Shown here: positions 52,640 to 63,896 of the stretch, piece by piece
Numbering within the stretch: position 1 is the first letter of the stretch
Layout of the letters: each line of letters opens with the position of its first letter
Assembly (NCBI GenBank): GCA_029168955.1
Contig: JAPDOI010000270.1
Coordinates: 62,001-126,000, forward strand
Source of the DNA: Aplectana chamaeleonis
Lineage: Eukaryota > Nematoda > Chromadorea > Rhabditida > Cosmocercidae
Length of the DNA: 64,000 bases
Direction: 5' to 3'
The notes under the pieces: model-generated
What the model saw: only the letters and a program-made list of their open reading frames with translations
The model's database searches: none
What the model was told of the DNA's origin: nothing
Made by a program: the position numbers and the translations under genes

Positions 52640-54250
52640 GTCTTTTTTGAACAAGAATAACTTCTTTATAATAGATCCTATCCATATTCAGAGTGGTGAA
52701 GCATTTAGAGACTTCCTGCTTGTTTTACCAGCAGCGACGGAAATGACGAAAGATATTGTCGTCTCTTTGGTGAAGGGCTTATAAGCTATGCTTATCACGA
52801 AACTGATGTCCGTGATTGGGTTTCAGAATAGCAGCGCCGGCTATTTGAGATAACTGTAGAAGGTCAACGTTTCAAAATCTTGCTGGCTTAACCGCGAGAG
52901 TTATTCGAGCTGCTGCGCAAGTGTCTGGTGTTTCGGTGCTCCACAATTCCTAATTAAATTTCCGTCGACTGCTGTAAGTTAGCCATTTGTATAAATTTTT
53001 CAGCTTTTGCTGAATTCCGTGGGGAGGGTGGGGGCTGAAAGTCTGCCGCGATCGAATACACAAGATTTTGCTGAAACTTCGCTACGGGGTATATTCGGTG
53101 GTGCAAAGCAGTGAAATGATGATAACTCCGCGATTTCCAATCAAATTTCTGTCGTATGCAGTTCGTTTGCAGCTGGCAAACGCTTCAGGTTTTGGTGCGA
53201 CGTCGCCCAGGTTCTCATTTGTGGATTCCCAGTTTCAGATTTTTGATTTAATTTTCGTCTGTTACAGCAGACATCTTTGTAGGTCAAAGTCTCTTGGTCT
53301 ACCTAAAAATCACCATAAGGCTTATCAGAGCATCACTTATCTGAAGTCTGTCATTTTCCTATTTTCCCAGCACTTTAGTTTGGTCTCGAACGTTAGTGTC
53401 CTAACGATTTGCTGTAACGTAAAGAAAACTTTGAAAGGGGAAAGCTAATGTTGGTGCCAGCCGCTTCTCCATATCCACCCCCCTTAACTGCGCGAAATAT
53501 TTGCCCGATCATTTGAAAACGTTACACTCCTTGAGAAGGACCATTAGGCTGTGTACGGAAAACCCGTGCATGTCAATAGCCTTGCTATTCCTTAAGGGAG
53601 ATAGCTCTGTCGGTATACTGGAGAACGATTTGCCTGACCCTTTTCATCATGATGACAAAGAAACTGTCCAGACTACGTAGATTGCAGGAGTGGTAGGAAT
53701 GTTAGCTACTAAGTCAACAGTCTTGGCTCGTGTCCTTCCTGAAAGCAATTTTGCGCACGCTAGCTTTTGGATAATTCGTTAAGGCCGTCGTTTACCGTCG
53801 ACCAAATTCAAACATTTCATCAGGTGCTGCGCTGATGGCTTTGCCTGCCATCACTTATCGTTCGCGCCAGGCAGTTGGGCAGTTTAGTCAGACTGACAGT
53901 TGCTCACTAGGGTATACGTCTAATTCCTTATCACAGCCAACTTTTTTTCTATCCAAGCGGCTCAATACTGATGAGACTCGTTCACTTCTTGCTGTTTCAC
54001 ATTTTTACAATTTTGACGAGCACATAAAAATTCAATTTCATACACAACCCAAACATCAATGTTTATGAGCTGAGTATGGAGATGCGGCTTCTAAAGACAA
54101 CGTTATGAAGTGGGAATCACTATCTGAGCAAGAAATGTTGTCGGTCTCCATAGCCTAAGAGTACGAGCGTACTGCTTGAGCACGGAGTGGAAAAAAAACG
54201 CCTCTATCTGCATTAGGCGGTTTATCCACTTTCTAAGTGGGCGCCGATTG
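52640..54250 (+). pseudogene. Second degenerate coding region of unknown family
   Basis: Plus-strand frames succeed one another as if one protein had been broken: NFFIIDPIHIQSGEAFRDFL (52657), ARVIRAAAQVSGVSVLHN (52905), 53068-53448, LPDHLKTLHSLRRTIRL (about 53500-53560), MALPAITYRSRQAVGQFSQ to 54068, then SLSEQEMLSVSIA and KKTPLSALGGLSTF (54110-54230). At least eight stops or frame changes separate them. The LPDHLKT word and the overall style link it to 18150-19945. It could be an integrated virus-like or retroelement gene, but I do not recognise it and assign no role. Confidence 0.4.
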
Positions 54251-54575
54251 ACTGTGGTATGCGGTGTTCCGATTTCGCACTTCTATCCTCACCAGTACCC
54301 AGGACGAGTATGGGAGGGCCCAAACTTTCAAATTGCCAAAGTATTGCTCAACTTGAGGGCAGCAATTTATGTTGAACAAAAGTATTTTTGAAGGTACACC
54401 TCTTTACAAAAGTCAGTAGTTTAGACGCGGCTCTTGCCATACGTGGTAAGTATCACTCAATCGGCGGGTCGAGCTACGTATACATACATGTGTATGCACG
54501 TGACAGTGGGGATAGTTATTACAGTGACAGCCTAGCGATCTATTCGTCAAACCTCACAGACGAAAGAGTGCGGTG

Positions 54576-54819
54576 GTACAGTTGACCGCAATGTTAATAG
54601 GACATGGTGCGGTTGCGGACTCGCACTAAAACTACGGTAGAATCTGGCACTTTGCCAGAATTCGTCATCGATCAGCGCCACAGCTGATATTCTCGTGAGC
54701 AGAGAGACGACGCTTGGCGCCGATAGATGACGAAATCTGGCAAAGTGCCAGATTGTACCGTAATTTAGTGCGAGTCCGCAACCGCACCATGTCCTATTAA
54801 CATTGCAGTCAACTGTACC
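54576..54819. mobile_element. MITE with near-perfect inverted ends of about 100 bp
   Basis: GGTACAGTTGACCGCAATG at the left and its inverse (one mismatch) at the right. The pairing continues through AATAGGACATGGTGCGGTTG, GGACTCGCACTAAA, TCTGGCACTTTGCCAGA and CGTCATC. The high arm identity suggests recent activity. Confidence 0.82.
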
Positions 54820-54824
54820 TTTCA

Positions 54825-55225
54825 TTCGGCTGCAGCCAGCTGATGGGAAATTGGATTAGAAATGGCCGCTGATGGGAATGGGAAACTAAAGGATTTTTCA
54901 GAGAGGCAACTATTTATACTTTAAAGTGATTGTGCCTCTACAAGTGCGAGTCGAGCGTTTTTCGAAACACCGATATTTGATGGTCTAATGAGGTTATTTA
55001 GATTTCGTAATGCTCACGTTGTATCACGAAACACGTAACATTTTTAGCTTATATAGTAGGATAACGACACTAATTAGAATAATTTGCTATCCCAATTAGA
55101 GTTCCAAATGTCAGATTTGCTGAATGGTTCGTAGTTTATTCGAAGTTGCCAGGCAAAAATGCAGAAACCTAGCTAAACTAAATCAAGTGTATTGTAAGGG
55201 TCTTCTATGCCATTCCCACGTGGGT
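54825..55225. other. No gene recognised
   Basis: AT-rich spacer; nothing assignable. Confidence 0.4.
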
Positions 55226-55411
55226 TCACTCGCCCAGCTGATCATCAATATAGGATGGTAGCGATTTCGCTCTGCTCAACCGGTGGATCTTAGCGAGAGT
55301 TAACCTGATCCTCCTTCGAAATTTTCCTGGTGTTCTCAGAAGAGTTCTAAAATGCCGAGGGGAGATTTTGCTTTTGACCGAGTAAAGTACATTTTCGTAA
55401 CCCTGCACCAC
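55226..55411 (-). CDS. Possible terminal exon, unidentified
   Basis: A minus-strand frame ending at TGA (55226) follows an acceptor-like GTGGTGCAG/GGTTAC near 55401. It encodes a basic segment (RTPGKFRRRIRLTLAKIHRL, then SRAKSLPSYIDDQLGE). The preceding minus-strand frame (to 55619) could be an earlier exon. No family was recognised and no partner exons were confirmed, so it may be chance. Confidence 0.2.
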   Translation of the reverse strand: MVQGYENVLYSVKSKISPRHFRTLLRTPGKFRRRIRLTLAKIHRLSRAKSLPSYIDDQLGE

Positions 55412-55702
55412 GTTTAGGCCTCTGAAGACGACGATTGGGTCGAAGCGTCACGGCAAATAGAGATCCACTCAAAGCCCCCCAAGACACAGAAGACACTTGC
55501 AATATACTGTTTAACGATGCCAAGGTTTCAGGAAGGGGGAAGTTGGAATTTAAATCAAGTGTTATCTTGAATAAAAAAAACGTTGGAATGCCGAAATGAT
55601 TGACTCTTAGTTGTCTCAACTAACTATTAAGGAAACACAGTGCTAAGATTAACATAACGATAATGTGCCTACTATTCACAAGAATCGCAGTCCGCTTATT
55701 AA

Positions 55703-56186
55703 AGGCACAGGACACCCTCAGATATGAATTTTGAGATTTTCATTTATTTGAGTAGAAGACCCCTCTTGTATAACACGTGCCAAATGCGAGATCTCAATTC
55801 CTCCAAATAAGCGAGATATAAGCGACCACCACAGGCCCGACCCCCTTCGCTCACCACCACAGGCCCGACCCCCAACCAGATTTTCGAACTCGATAGCGGC
55901 TTGATGGATGGATGAATTCCAACAAGTCGTCGTTCTTTAGTTCATTGCTGGTCTATCTCCTCATCCTGTCTTGCTCTCGTGCAGCGATTGCGAATGAAGA
56001 GAAATACAGGCCTGAGACAACTCGTCCACCAAATTTTCGCCCTTAAAAAGCAGGCATTTTCAAGGAGCGATATCTTGGTCTATAGGGGGTCTTGAACGAT
56101 TTTAGAGATACCATTGTGATTGGAGAGTGGCTCCCTTCAAGATGAGCATAAAATCTGGAAAATAATTTTTTGGGTGCCCTATGCCT
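55703..56186 (+). mobile_element. TTAA-type MITE family B, copy B3
   Basis: TTAA at 55699-55702, start AGGCACAGGACACCC, end GGGTGCCCTATGCCT, then the shared TTAA 56187-56190. About 484 bp, the same length as the copy at 14971. Confidence 0.84.
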
Positions 56187-56190
56187 TTAA

Positions 56191-56598
56191 AGGCACAGGA
56201 CACCCAAGAAATTGAATTTGAGGTTTTACCCTTATCTTGGAGAGGGTCAAACTCTGATCACAATGGTATCTCTGAAATTGTCCAAGACCCTCTTTGAACA
56301 CAGTTATGGCTCTTCAAAAATACCTAGATTCTGAGGGTAAGGAGACAGTCCAGTAATGGACTGAAGAACGAGGACTTGTTGGAATTCATCCATCCATCGA
56401 GCCGCTATTGAGTTCGAAAGTCTGTTAGGGGGTGGGGCCTGTGGTGGTGATCGAAGGGGGTCGGGCCTGTGGTGGTCGCTTATATCTCGCTTATTTGGAA
56501 GAAATGAGATCTGGCACTTGGCACGTGTTATACAGGAGGGTTCTTCTACAAAATTACGTGAAAATCTCAAAATTCATATCTGGGGGTGTACTGTGCCT
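56191..56598 (-). mobile_element. TTAA-type MITE family B, copy B4, head-to-head with B3
   Basis: Starts AGGCACAGGACACCC after the shared TTAA and ends GGTGTACTGTGCCT before TTAA 56599-56602. Its interior is the inverse of B3, so the pair forms a palindrome of about 900 bp. Confidence 0.83.
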
Positions 56599-56604
56599 TT
56601 AAGG

Positions 56605-57085
56605 AAATAGAACTGTGTGACAGAACAGCCAGTCTAGGTGATCCCAAGAGAGGGATAGTTGCCTAACAACGCACATATCATATATGAGAAGCTGTTCCGA
56701 TCACTTTGCGATTCTCGTTGAAAACATTGTCTAAGAATTCCCATCGTAAGCAGAGCTGAAACACGTTCTCAGGACCAATAAGAGTGTATACGAAAAGGGC
56801 AGGAATGGATGATTACTTGTTGTTTCAAAAGTAGTAAGAAGGGTCTGATAGCGAGTATTCCGGAACCTAAATCTTTCTTGTTTGAGAACTATGTGCACAA
56901 TAAAAACAGTGATTGTGCTTTCCCAAGGAGAAGGTAGATCTGGCCATCAAAAAATCGAAAATAAAAGAAAATTTGGAGAAAAACGGACAGCATAAAGTTA
57001 GAGCTTCTGATTTCTGGGTGTCCGCTCGCCCCCAATTAACGAGATTTTTACATATGCTTGTTGCCGTCTTGCGTTTTGTTGTTGA
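56605..57085. other. No gene recognised
   Basis: Spacer between TTAA elements; the lysine-rich frame at 56913-57110 runs into the next element. Confidence 0.4.
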
Positions 57086-57515
57086 GGGCAGCAGACACGC
57101 TCACAGATGATTGAAGGTTCGATGCTTGTACTACAGGAAATTAAGAAAAGAAAAATCAACGAAGAGTGCACGCAAATACAGGAATAACGATTGTTTTCGT
57201 TATGGGGTAAATTATTACGAGTATTGCACGCGCAGTTCAAATAAGAAATATTAGGGACAAAGCGGTTGATATAGCGAAGCCGATCGACTCCTTCAGCCTG
57301 TAGTAGAACGCTCACCTCGTTGGAAACATCAAAAACCAGCTAAAGTGACCGTATTCGTATATTGAAGGGACGAAGTTATCAACATTTTTCGACATGCATT
57401 GCTCAATTTTAGTAGTCTTTCTTGCCGCTCCCAAAGGCGTGAGCGTTCTACTAGGGAACATACGACCCATGTAACGTAGTTATCTTAACAAGTTTTCTGA
57501 CCGTGTCTGCTGCCT
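57086..57515. mobile_element. TTAA-type MITE family G, shorter copy
   Basis: GGGCAGCAGACACGCTCAC at the left and GACCGTGTCTGCTGCCT at the right, flanked by TTGA and CTGA. It shares AATAACGATTGTTTTCGTTAT-type and AAAGTGACCGTATT words with 61467-62302. Confidence 0.66.
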
Positions 57516-57532
57516 CTGAAGTACTATCTTAA

Positions 57533-58032
57533 AGGCAGTGTCCAGGATAAAATCGCTTTCGAGTTTCCACCAGAAAACGAAGGTTTAGAGTCTGACTGTT
57601 TCATCAGTGAAGAAAGAATCAGGAAAAACGCTGCGAAACAATCAAAATCAGCTCTTCGTTTCGAAAGCCACATTTCAACGCTGGATGGGGGGGGGGGGAC
57701 GGACACCCGTAATTAGCAGCCAAAAATCGTTCGTGCGCGTTCGCAATCGCTGCATGAGAGCAGAACAGGATGAGAAGATAGATCGGCAGTGGAATGAAGA
57801 ACAAAAGACTCGTGGGAACTCACCCATCCATATAGCCTTTATCGAGTTTGAAAATCTGGTAGGGGGTCGGGCCTGTGGTGGTGAGCGAAGGGGGTCGGGC
57901 CTGTGGTTGTCGCTTATATATCGCTTATTCGGAGGAGTTGAGATCTCGCATTTCGCACGTATTATACAGGAGGGGTCTTCTACCCAATTACATCAAAATC
58001 TCAAAATTCATATCTGAGGTTGTACTGTGGCT
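57533..58032 (+). mobile_element. TTAA element with a family A left end and family B right end
   Basis: TTAA at 57529-57532 is followed by AGGCAGTGTCCAGGATAAAA, a family A terminus. The right end GAGGTTGTACTGTGGCT before TTAA 58033-58036 and the interior (GGGGGTCGGGCCTGTGG twice) are family B. It is either a chimera or two fused partial copies. Confidence 0.68.
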
Positions 58033-58039
58033 TTAAGGC

Positions 58040-59320
58040 TACAAGGTCATCAGATTAGATTCTCTCGAAGGAGTTTAGACTTATAAACATGACGTCATCG
58101 AAGCAGTGCTGCTTGATAACGCCGTGTTTGTAGATCTAAACTTCTTATTTGAGAGATGAATTACATTTCCGCTTTGAGTGTTCCATTTCCTAATGACACA
58201 GTCCAACCTCAAAATCATGCCTTTATTTTGTTGCTGATACTGGTGAAAAATTTATGCTGATCACAAAATTGTCTCTGAAATTGCGAAAAACCGCACAGGA
58301 AACGGAGTTTCGGCCTCCCAAAGCTTAGACTTTGAACACCGTAGACGTTTTGGACAAGTTTTATTAGGCATGCTTCCAGTCCTAATATGCAACCCCTGCA
58401 CAGGACGGAACAAGAATGGAAAACGAGACCATCAGCGGTCGTGAAATCATTGGAATAAATCACGTTTCTCTACTTTGATGAGCCCAAAAATCGTGCGAGG
58501 GAAGGGAAAATTGCTGCTATTCCAAGGCAGGATTACCTATTCCGCGTATCTGGGAAATGGAGATTTCTCTTGCGGCAAGACTATTACAGACCGCCGCCGT
58601 AGTGTTATATTAAAATTTACTCTCAAGGTTGGACCGTGTCCACAGAGGCACCATACGCGCGCAAAGCCACTCACCATTTCTGCTATCGTTTGCTTACCTA
58701 GGCCCAGCTTGACCAAACTGCGGAGTTTGGTTCGTCTCCACCAGTTCATGTCTCACAATTTGTTTGCCGCAAACTTCTGCTGGAGGAGTTGCTTGCAATC
58801 CATCTGTTCAAAAAATCGATATGGCGCGAAATCTGACTCCATGCTCAACGAACTTCACCTCTTTTGAAGTATATTTTATGCCTTTTCTATGACTGTGCTG
58901 TTTTTATCGGTATGACAACCGATCACGAAATACCACAATGATGCGGAATTATATACAAAGCTGGCGAGCATGTTCCCACTTACAGCTTTGGCACTCGGCA
59001 GCCATGTAGTTACCAGAATAGGTTACTCACGACTCGATCACGGGTGAGTGCTTTTGTGCTGGACACCTTTCCTTGTCAATTAGCTGACGAAGTTCTGTGC
59101 TGAGCTGAGGAGTAAGTGGAAATATGCTCGCCCGCAATGCCATGCAATGCAGGATCGAATTCCGCCTGTACCTATCATTTTCTTTCTTGGCTTAGCCTCC
59201 CATCTGTAGTAAACCCTCAGAATCCCTTTACCAGTGAATCCTCACATTTCCGTCGCAAATCAAGGGCTCTGAAGGGAGTTGTCCATACGACTGAAGGGAT
59301 ACACCACACAAGAATATGGA
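58040..59320. other. No gene; possible family B remnant
   Basis: GACACAGTCCAACCTC at 58194-58209 resembles a family B start without TTAA or a right end. The frame at 58475-58867 has no motif. Confidence 0.35.
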
Positions 59321-59324
59321 AAAA

Positions 59325-60000
59325 TAAAGTATGGTTTTCTGCGTGTACAACGCCTCTGATAACATCGTACCCGCTGAAAACCATCTACCGCTTTTTGAGT
59401 TTCAATCATTGGTTGGGCTCGCCTGAGAACGGAGATAGAGTTTGTTGGGTTCTCGACGCATTATTGGGAAGATATGGAAAAGCAAATGCCTTGAATTCCG
59501 TCAAAAGAGGCCGGCCGTTCAACAGGCATATGGCATAACTAGAGAATGGCAAGTAGCTTATTAACAAGTTATATCGCGTAAATAAGTGGAAGTTAACGTA
59601 TCAATTCCTGTCAAGCTACTTTCCCTTTCTTTCTTTATCCCACATGGCTGTCAGAAGGCCGGCTTCTTTCGGCGGAATTTGAAGTATTCGGTATCCCATA
59701 TTATCTGTTTCCGAGTGTGATTTGTTTCCGTTCTTCGCGTGCGTCGGCGCGCGAATGCTGCGTCTCCTTCTTCCCACACTTTCTCGCTGTCTCTACTCTC
59801 GCTCTGCACAAGCGCGCGAGAGAACAGAGTAAATCTGTCTCGGAAGCAGAGGATATCTTCAGGTAATGCGTCAGTGACCCAACAAACTCGACGAACGTTC
59901 TCTGGCGGGCCGAACCAATGATTCAGGCCGAAAAAAGGGTAGGTGGTATTCAGCGCGTACAATGCCGTCAAAAGAAATGGGAGGTTAGAAGAAAAACACT
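59325..60000. repeat. Inverted pair enclosing family J
   Basis: Segment 59369-59465 (TCATTGGTTGGGCTCGCC, GAGTTTGTTGGGT) recurs inverted at 59866-59960. Family J (59700-59850, TTTCTCGCTGTCTCTACTC) lies between them. The long frames on both strands come from this arrangement. Confidence 0.6.
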
Positions 60001-60139
60001 GTCCTGATAGGGAGAGGATTTTTTGAGCTTTTTCTGCAGTAGTTTGTGAAAAAACTGGCACTGCCTGGCATTGTGAGTACCCGAACTTAAATAGTAATGC
60101 AAAGTCAGCATCCATGATTAATGTGAACAATGCCTTCAC

Positions 60140-60495
60140 TGTTAATCTGAAGAAGTTCTCTTTTTATTTGTGACGTCTTAGTTGGAAATCGCGCGTGGTT
60201 CTGTGAAGCAGTTACGAGAATAGCAAACAAATGCTCTTTACCTGTCCCTATCACGACCCTGACTTAGCAAAGAAAACCAATCGACAATTTTCATGGTCAA
60301 CTCAGTATGCTTACTCATACTACTATATATAGATTCGCCTTACTCTATGGGTATAGGTGGATGTGTGTGTTTGTGTAACAAGGAAAGAAAATCAGGTCGG
60401 TTTCTTTTCAGCAATGAAGTGGTATGCCCCATTATTATTCGCACGTGTCGAGTTTTTTTAAAATGTGTAAGCGCTCTTGGGTGTCGATGGGAGTG
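60140..60495. other. No gene recognised
   Basis: Unassigned spacer before the G-rich tract; the frame at 60293-60511 has no motif. Confidence 0.35.
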
Positions 60496-60499
60496 CAAA

Positions 60500-61180
60500 A
60501 TGCCGCAGTAGGTGGACTAGGCTTCAGATTCTTGGCGCCAGAAGCCATGAGGTGTGGACGGGGTTTGGGTCGACGGGAAATGGCTATGGGTTCTCCTTGA
60601 ATTGTGCACGGGTCGCACGGGTCACCGTGGAAAGTGTGTAGCCTTTCGTGTGAATGTGTGTCTGCGCTGTTGTGTTAACAATGGACGGGGCATTGTGTTA
60701 AAGGGGGCGGGGCTTCAGGGTCAACCCACAAGGGGCCACAAAAGTGGATGGGGCACTAGAGTTAGAGCGTAAGGCCCCCGCCAGACTTGATCGAGAAACC
60801 GACGGAGTCCGGGGTGAAAGAAACGATCTCGGGTGCGAGAGTCCAGCCTGTGTGCGCGCGTGGAACACCAGTATCGACTGCGTGGATTGTGGATGCAAGC
60901 TGACGGTTTCACACGGGCTTTTCGGGTGGGTTTTCAACACCTGTCTGTAACTATTTCGGTGCTTATCGAACGGGTGGGACTCAGTCGATCGGCCAACTCT
61001 AGAGGGAGACTAAGAGGAGGTAAAAGTTGGGGTGGGCGGAATTCGTATCAATGCTTTAATGGCCGCCTAGGGAAGAAAACACCAGGAGCCGCGGGAAGTA
61101 GGTGGGACATAGTGTCAACGCCTAAATGGCCTCAGCGCTTCGGGAATGGTGAAGTGGCGCTCCAATATTAAGCGCTTTCA
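60500..61180. other. G-rich, strand-asymmetric tract
   Basis: The plus strand has many GGGG and GTGG words (GGACGGGGTTTGGGTCG, GGGGGCGGGGCTTCAGGG, GTTGGGGTGGGCGG) and few C runs. Frames occur in several phases with no motif. No repeat partner was found in the window. Confidence 0.5.
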
Positions 61181-61466
61181 CTTTTTCGACCCCTACCCCT
61201 CAACTCTTGTTTTTCTGTCCAGTTAGCCATCGATGCAACATGAAACACGACCACCAGTGCGCTGCGTAGCGGCGTGATTGTGCACATTATTCCATCAATA
61301 CGTGAGAACATTCTTCATATCGTGAAACAAGAATGAAAGCAGTTGTATGTATAGAACTGACGAAAACTGCATGGCAAGATGGAAACGAGCTGATTCAATC
61401 ACCTAATTTCTGGAAAACGTGTCAATAAATTGCCTGAACTTGTGATGGCAATAGCTATCATTTTAA

Positions 61467-62302
61467 CGGCAGCAGACACGCTCAAAAATGATATCGACTT
61501 TATGACACAAATCAAAGATTTGGGGATAGGGGCTCTCTGCACACCGTAGGAGGTGCTCGGACAAGATTCACGTAATGACGCAAAGCTCGAGGCGGAGATG
61601 CGTTCTGTTTACTCCATCGCTTTTTGGACAGAGGCTGAAACTCTCTGATGGGTGAACCCAGAACTTTCGTGTGGAAGCTTTTGCTCTGAAAAATCATGAG
61701 AAAAACTATCAAACCGAAAATTGTCGTAAATTTTCATGAGGTTATAGTAAACGCGCCCTAGTGATGGAGTGAACCGAAAGAATTTCCGCCGCGCGCATTG
61801 CGTCAATACCTGAATCTCGTCCGACTTCCTCCCTCGAAGTTTAGAGAGCCCCTACCTCAAATTTTTGGAGCGGAGAGTATGAAAAACTACCGCGGAAACA
61901 GACGAAAATTGCGAGTAGAGGAATAACAGTTGTTTTTGTTATCGGGTAAATGTGGACGAGTTACACCGCGCGTGGTTGTAACAGCGCATGTTGCGGATAG
62001 AACGGTTGAAATAGCAGTGCTGATAGACTCTTGCAGCATACATTAGAACGCTCACCTTGTTGGAAGCTTAAAAAACCAGCCAAAATGACCGTATTGGAAT
62101 GGTCAGTCTGGACGAGTTTGTTTTGAGGGCGGAGTTGTTGAAGCTTTTCGGCGGGTTTGTCGAAAATTTTTGACTTGCATTTCTCAAATTTAGTAGTTTT
62201 AACTCGTTTTCGACGCCTCCAACAACGCGATCCTTACAGTAGTTGCCATACGAGCCCGTAACGAAATGATCTCAACAACTTTTTCGAGGGTGTCTGCTGC
62301 CT
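61467..62302. mobile_element. TTAA-type MITE family G, longer copy
   Basis: TTAA on both sides (61463-61466, 62303-62306). Starts CGGCAGCAGACACGCTC and ends GAGGGTGTCTGCTGCCT. About 836 bp, non-coding. Confidence 0.8.
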
Positions 62303-62649
62303 TTAATGATAGAAGAGGGGCACACGATCAGAAGTAAAGTGCTACGATGAGCAATTCGCTCTTGTTTGCTAGGATGAAAAACTCCATGAGAATTCAGTTG
62401 AAATTACCTTTGTCTTCGAAAATGACGTGATTATTATCCTAATCGTAATAAAAAGAGAAGGGCAACACATTTGCAATAGGAATGCGTCACAGAAATTTGA
62501 TTATGGCATTCTTCGAATTTGGGACAATCCCTTACCTTGATACCTTGATGATCCATCTTCATCGGCGATTTTCTCAATGTAGATCACATTCGCTGTAGGA
62601 TTTTCTGAAAAGAGCAACAGTCATCTAATAAGGTGAATCTTTCTTTTTA

Positions 62650-63400
62650 ATTAATTTTTGAACGAGTCAGCCCAGCGTGTCGAGGGTCATCCGAGGGTCC
62701 TATTGATGTCTTGTGGATACCAGTGAAAATTTCTAGTACTCCATTTGTCGTCGGATCCGCGTATTACGCAGCCTCCCCATCTGTGCTTTGTTGATTCGAT
62801 ATGAAACAGCACATCACGAATGCCAGACTTGTTTCAAATGTCCTGACTGCCCAGTCCTTCTTGATATTCCTTTCTAACACTTGTCTTCAGAAAACACCTC
62901 TCTGAAGCTCTGCGTAGTCCTCATTGTGACGGAGATCCCCGTGTTGTAAGCCCACGTCTTGGTACCCTAGCAGAACGTTGGAATCACAGTGGAATCAAAG
63001 AGATGAGCTCTCAGTTTATCGTCATAAATCTCGTTAGTCACTTTTCGGATAGTGGCCATAGCTGCCCAGGTCGCTCTTAGTCGCCGGCACATCTCATTCA
63101 TCAGGTGTTTTGTTATCTTGACTTTTGGCCCAAGATAGATGTAGCTATCTACTTTACCCAGTACAGCTCCACCGAGGACAACAGACTCTTCATCGCAGCA
63201 GTGATTCGTCATAATTTGAGTTTTTATTATGTTCATCAACAAACCAGTCGCTCTGCCTGCTCAATCTGATTCGTTCAGCATCTCGTTTTTTAGCTCATGA
63301 GAACAATGTCGTCCGCAGGTTGGATAGCTTCCTTCCATCGATAACCAAGCCTTTGTTGTCCCAGTCAAGCTGGCTCGACATGATACTGGAAGGAAGAAGT
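62650..63400 (-). mobile_element. RTE-type non-LTR retrotransposon fragment
   Basis: The minus-strand frame 62967-63242 has KTQIMTN, KVDSYIYLG, RRLRATWAAMATIRKVTNEI and LRAHLFDSTVIPTFC, the reverse transcriptase C-terminal region of RTE elements. Upstream (63250-63380), NKGLVIDGRKLSNLR is followed directly by DNA for DDIVLMS, so the FA of the expected FADD motif is lost with a frame change. Downstream frames toward 62650 are broken. It is 5'-truncated, as is usual for this class. Confidence 0.83.
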
Positions 63401-63610
63401 GAAAAGTTTCGGTGATATTGTGTGACTTTGCCAAACACAATTTTCGATTGGAGTTCGCAGCTTACTTAAGTTCAAACAACTGAATAGTCGTCGATGTTCC
63501 TATGTTGCACTGTTTGGTGTTTGAGACAGACAGACAGTACATTCTTGAAAAATGTCATAACGAACTTGCTCTCTTACTGCATCAACACACCGCGTTGATC
63601 GATATTTCGT

Positions 63611-63896
63611 AAAGTGTGTCCGAATGAGACTGGCCGATCATGCGGCCGTCGTGGGTGGCAGGAAGCAGTCGCATGTGCCTCTCTCGGACGTGTTTAAACG
63701 GCTGCCACCCCCCCCTCAGCTGCAGACCTGATTGATTGCTTCCAGACAGCCGCTACCGGCACCGCTCCTAGTGAATGGCTACGGGGGAAGGCTCTCTGTC
63801 GTTCCGCATGCACGTCCGAGAGCGGCGCACGCGACAGACTCCTGCAACGCACGACGGCCGCTGGGTCGGCCAGAGTCTCCAGTTTCATTCTCTTAA
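63611..63896. mobile_element. MITE family K, copy 3
   Basis: AAGTGTGTCCGAATGAGACT at the left; the right end is shortened (TTTCATTCTCTTA). The subterminal inverted words CTCTCGGACGTG and CACGTCCGAGAG match copy 1. About 286 bp. Confidence 0.7.

Noticed and set aside
59651..60139. 162-codon minus-strand open frame
   Set aside because: It lies across the inverted pair and family J; the matching frame at 59116-59538 is the other arm of the pair.
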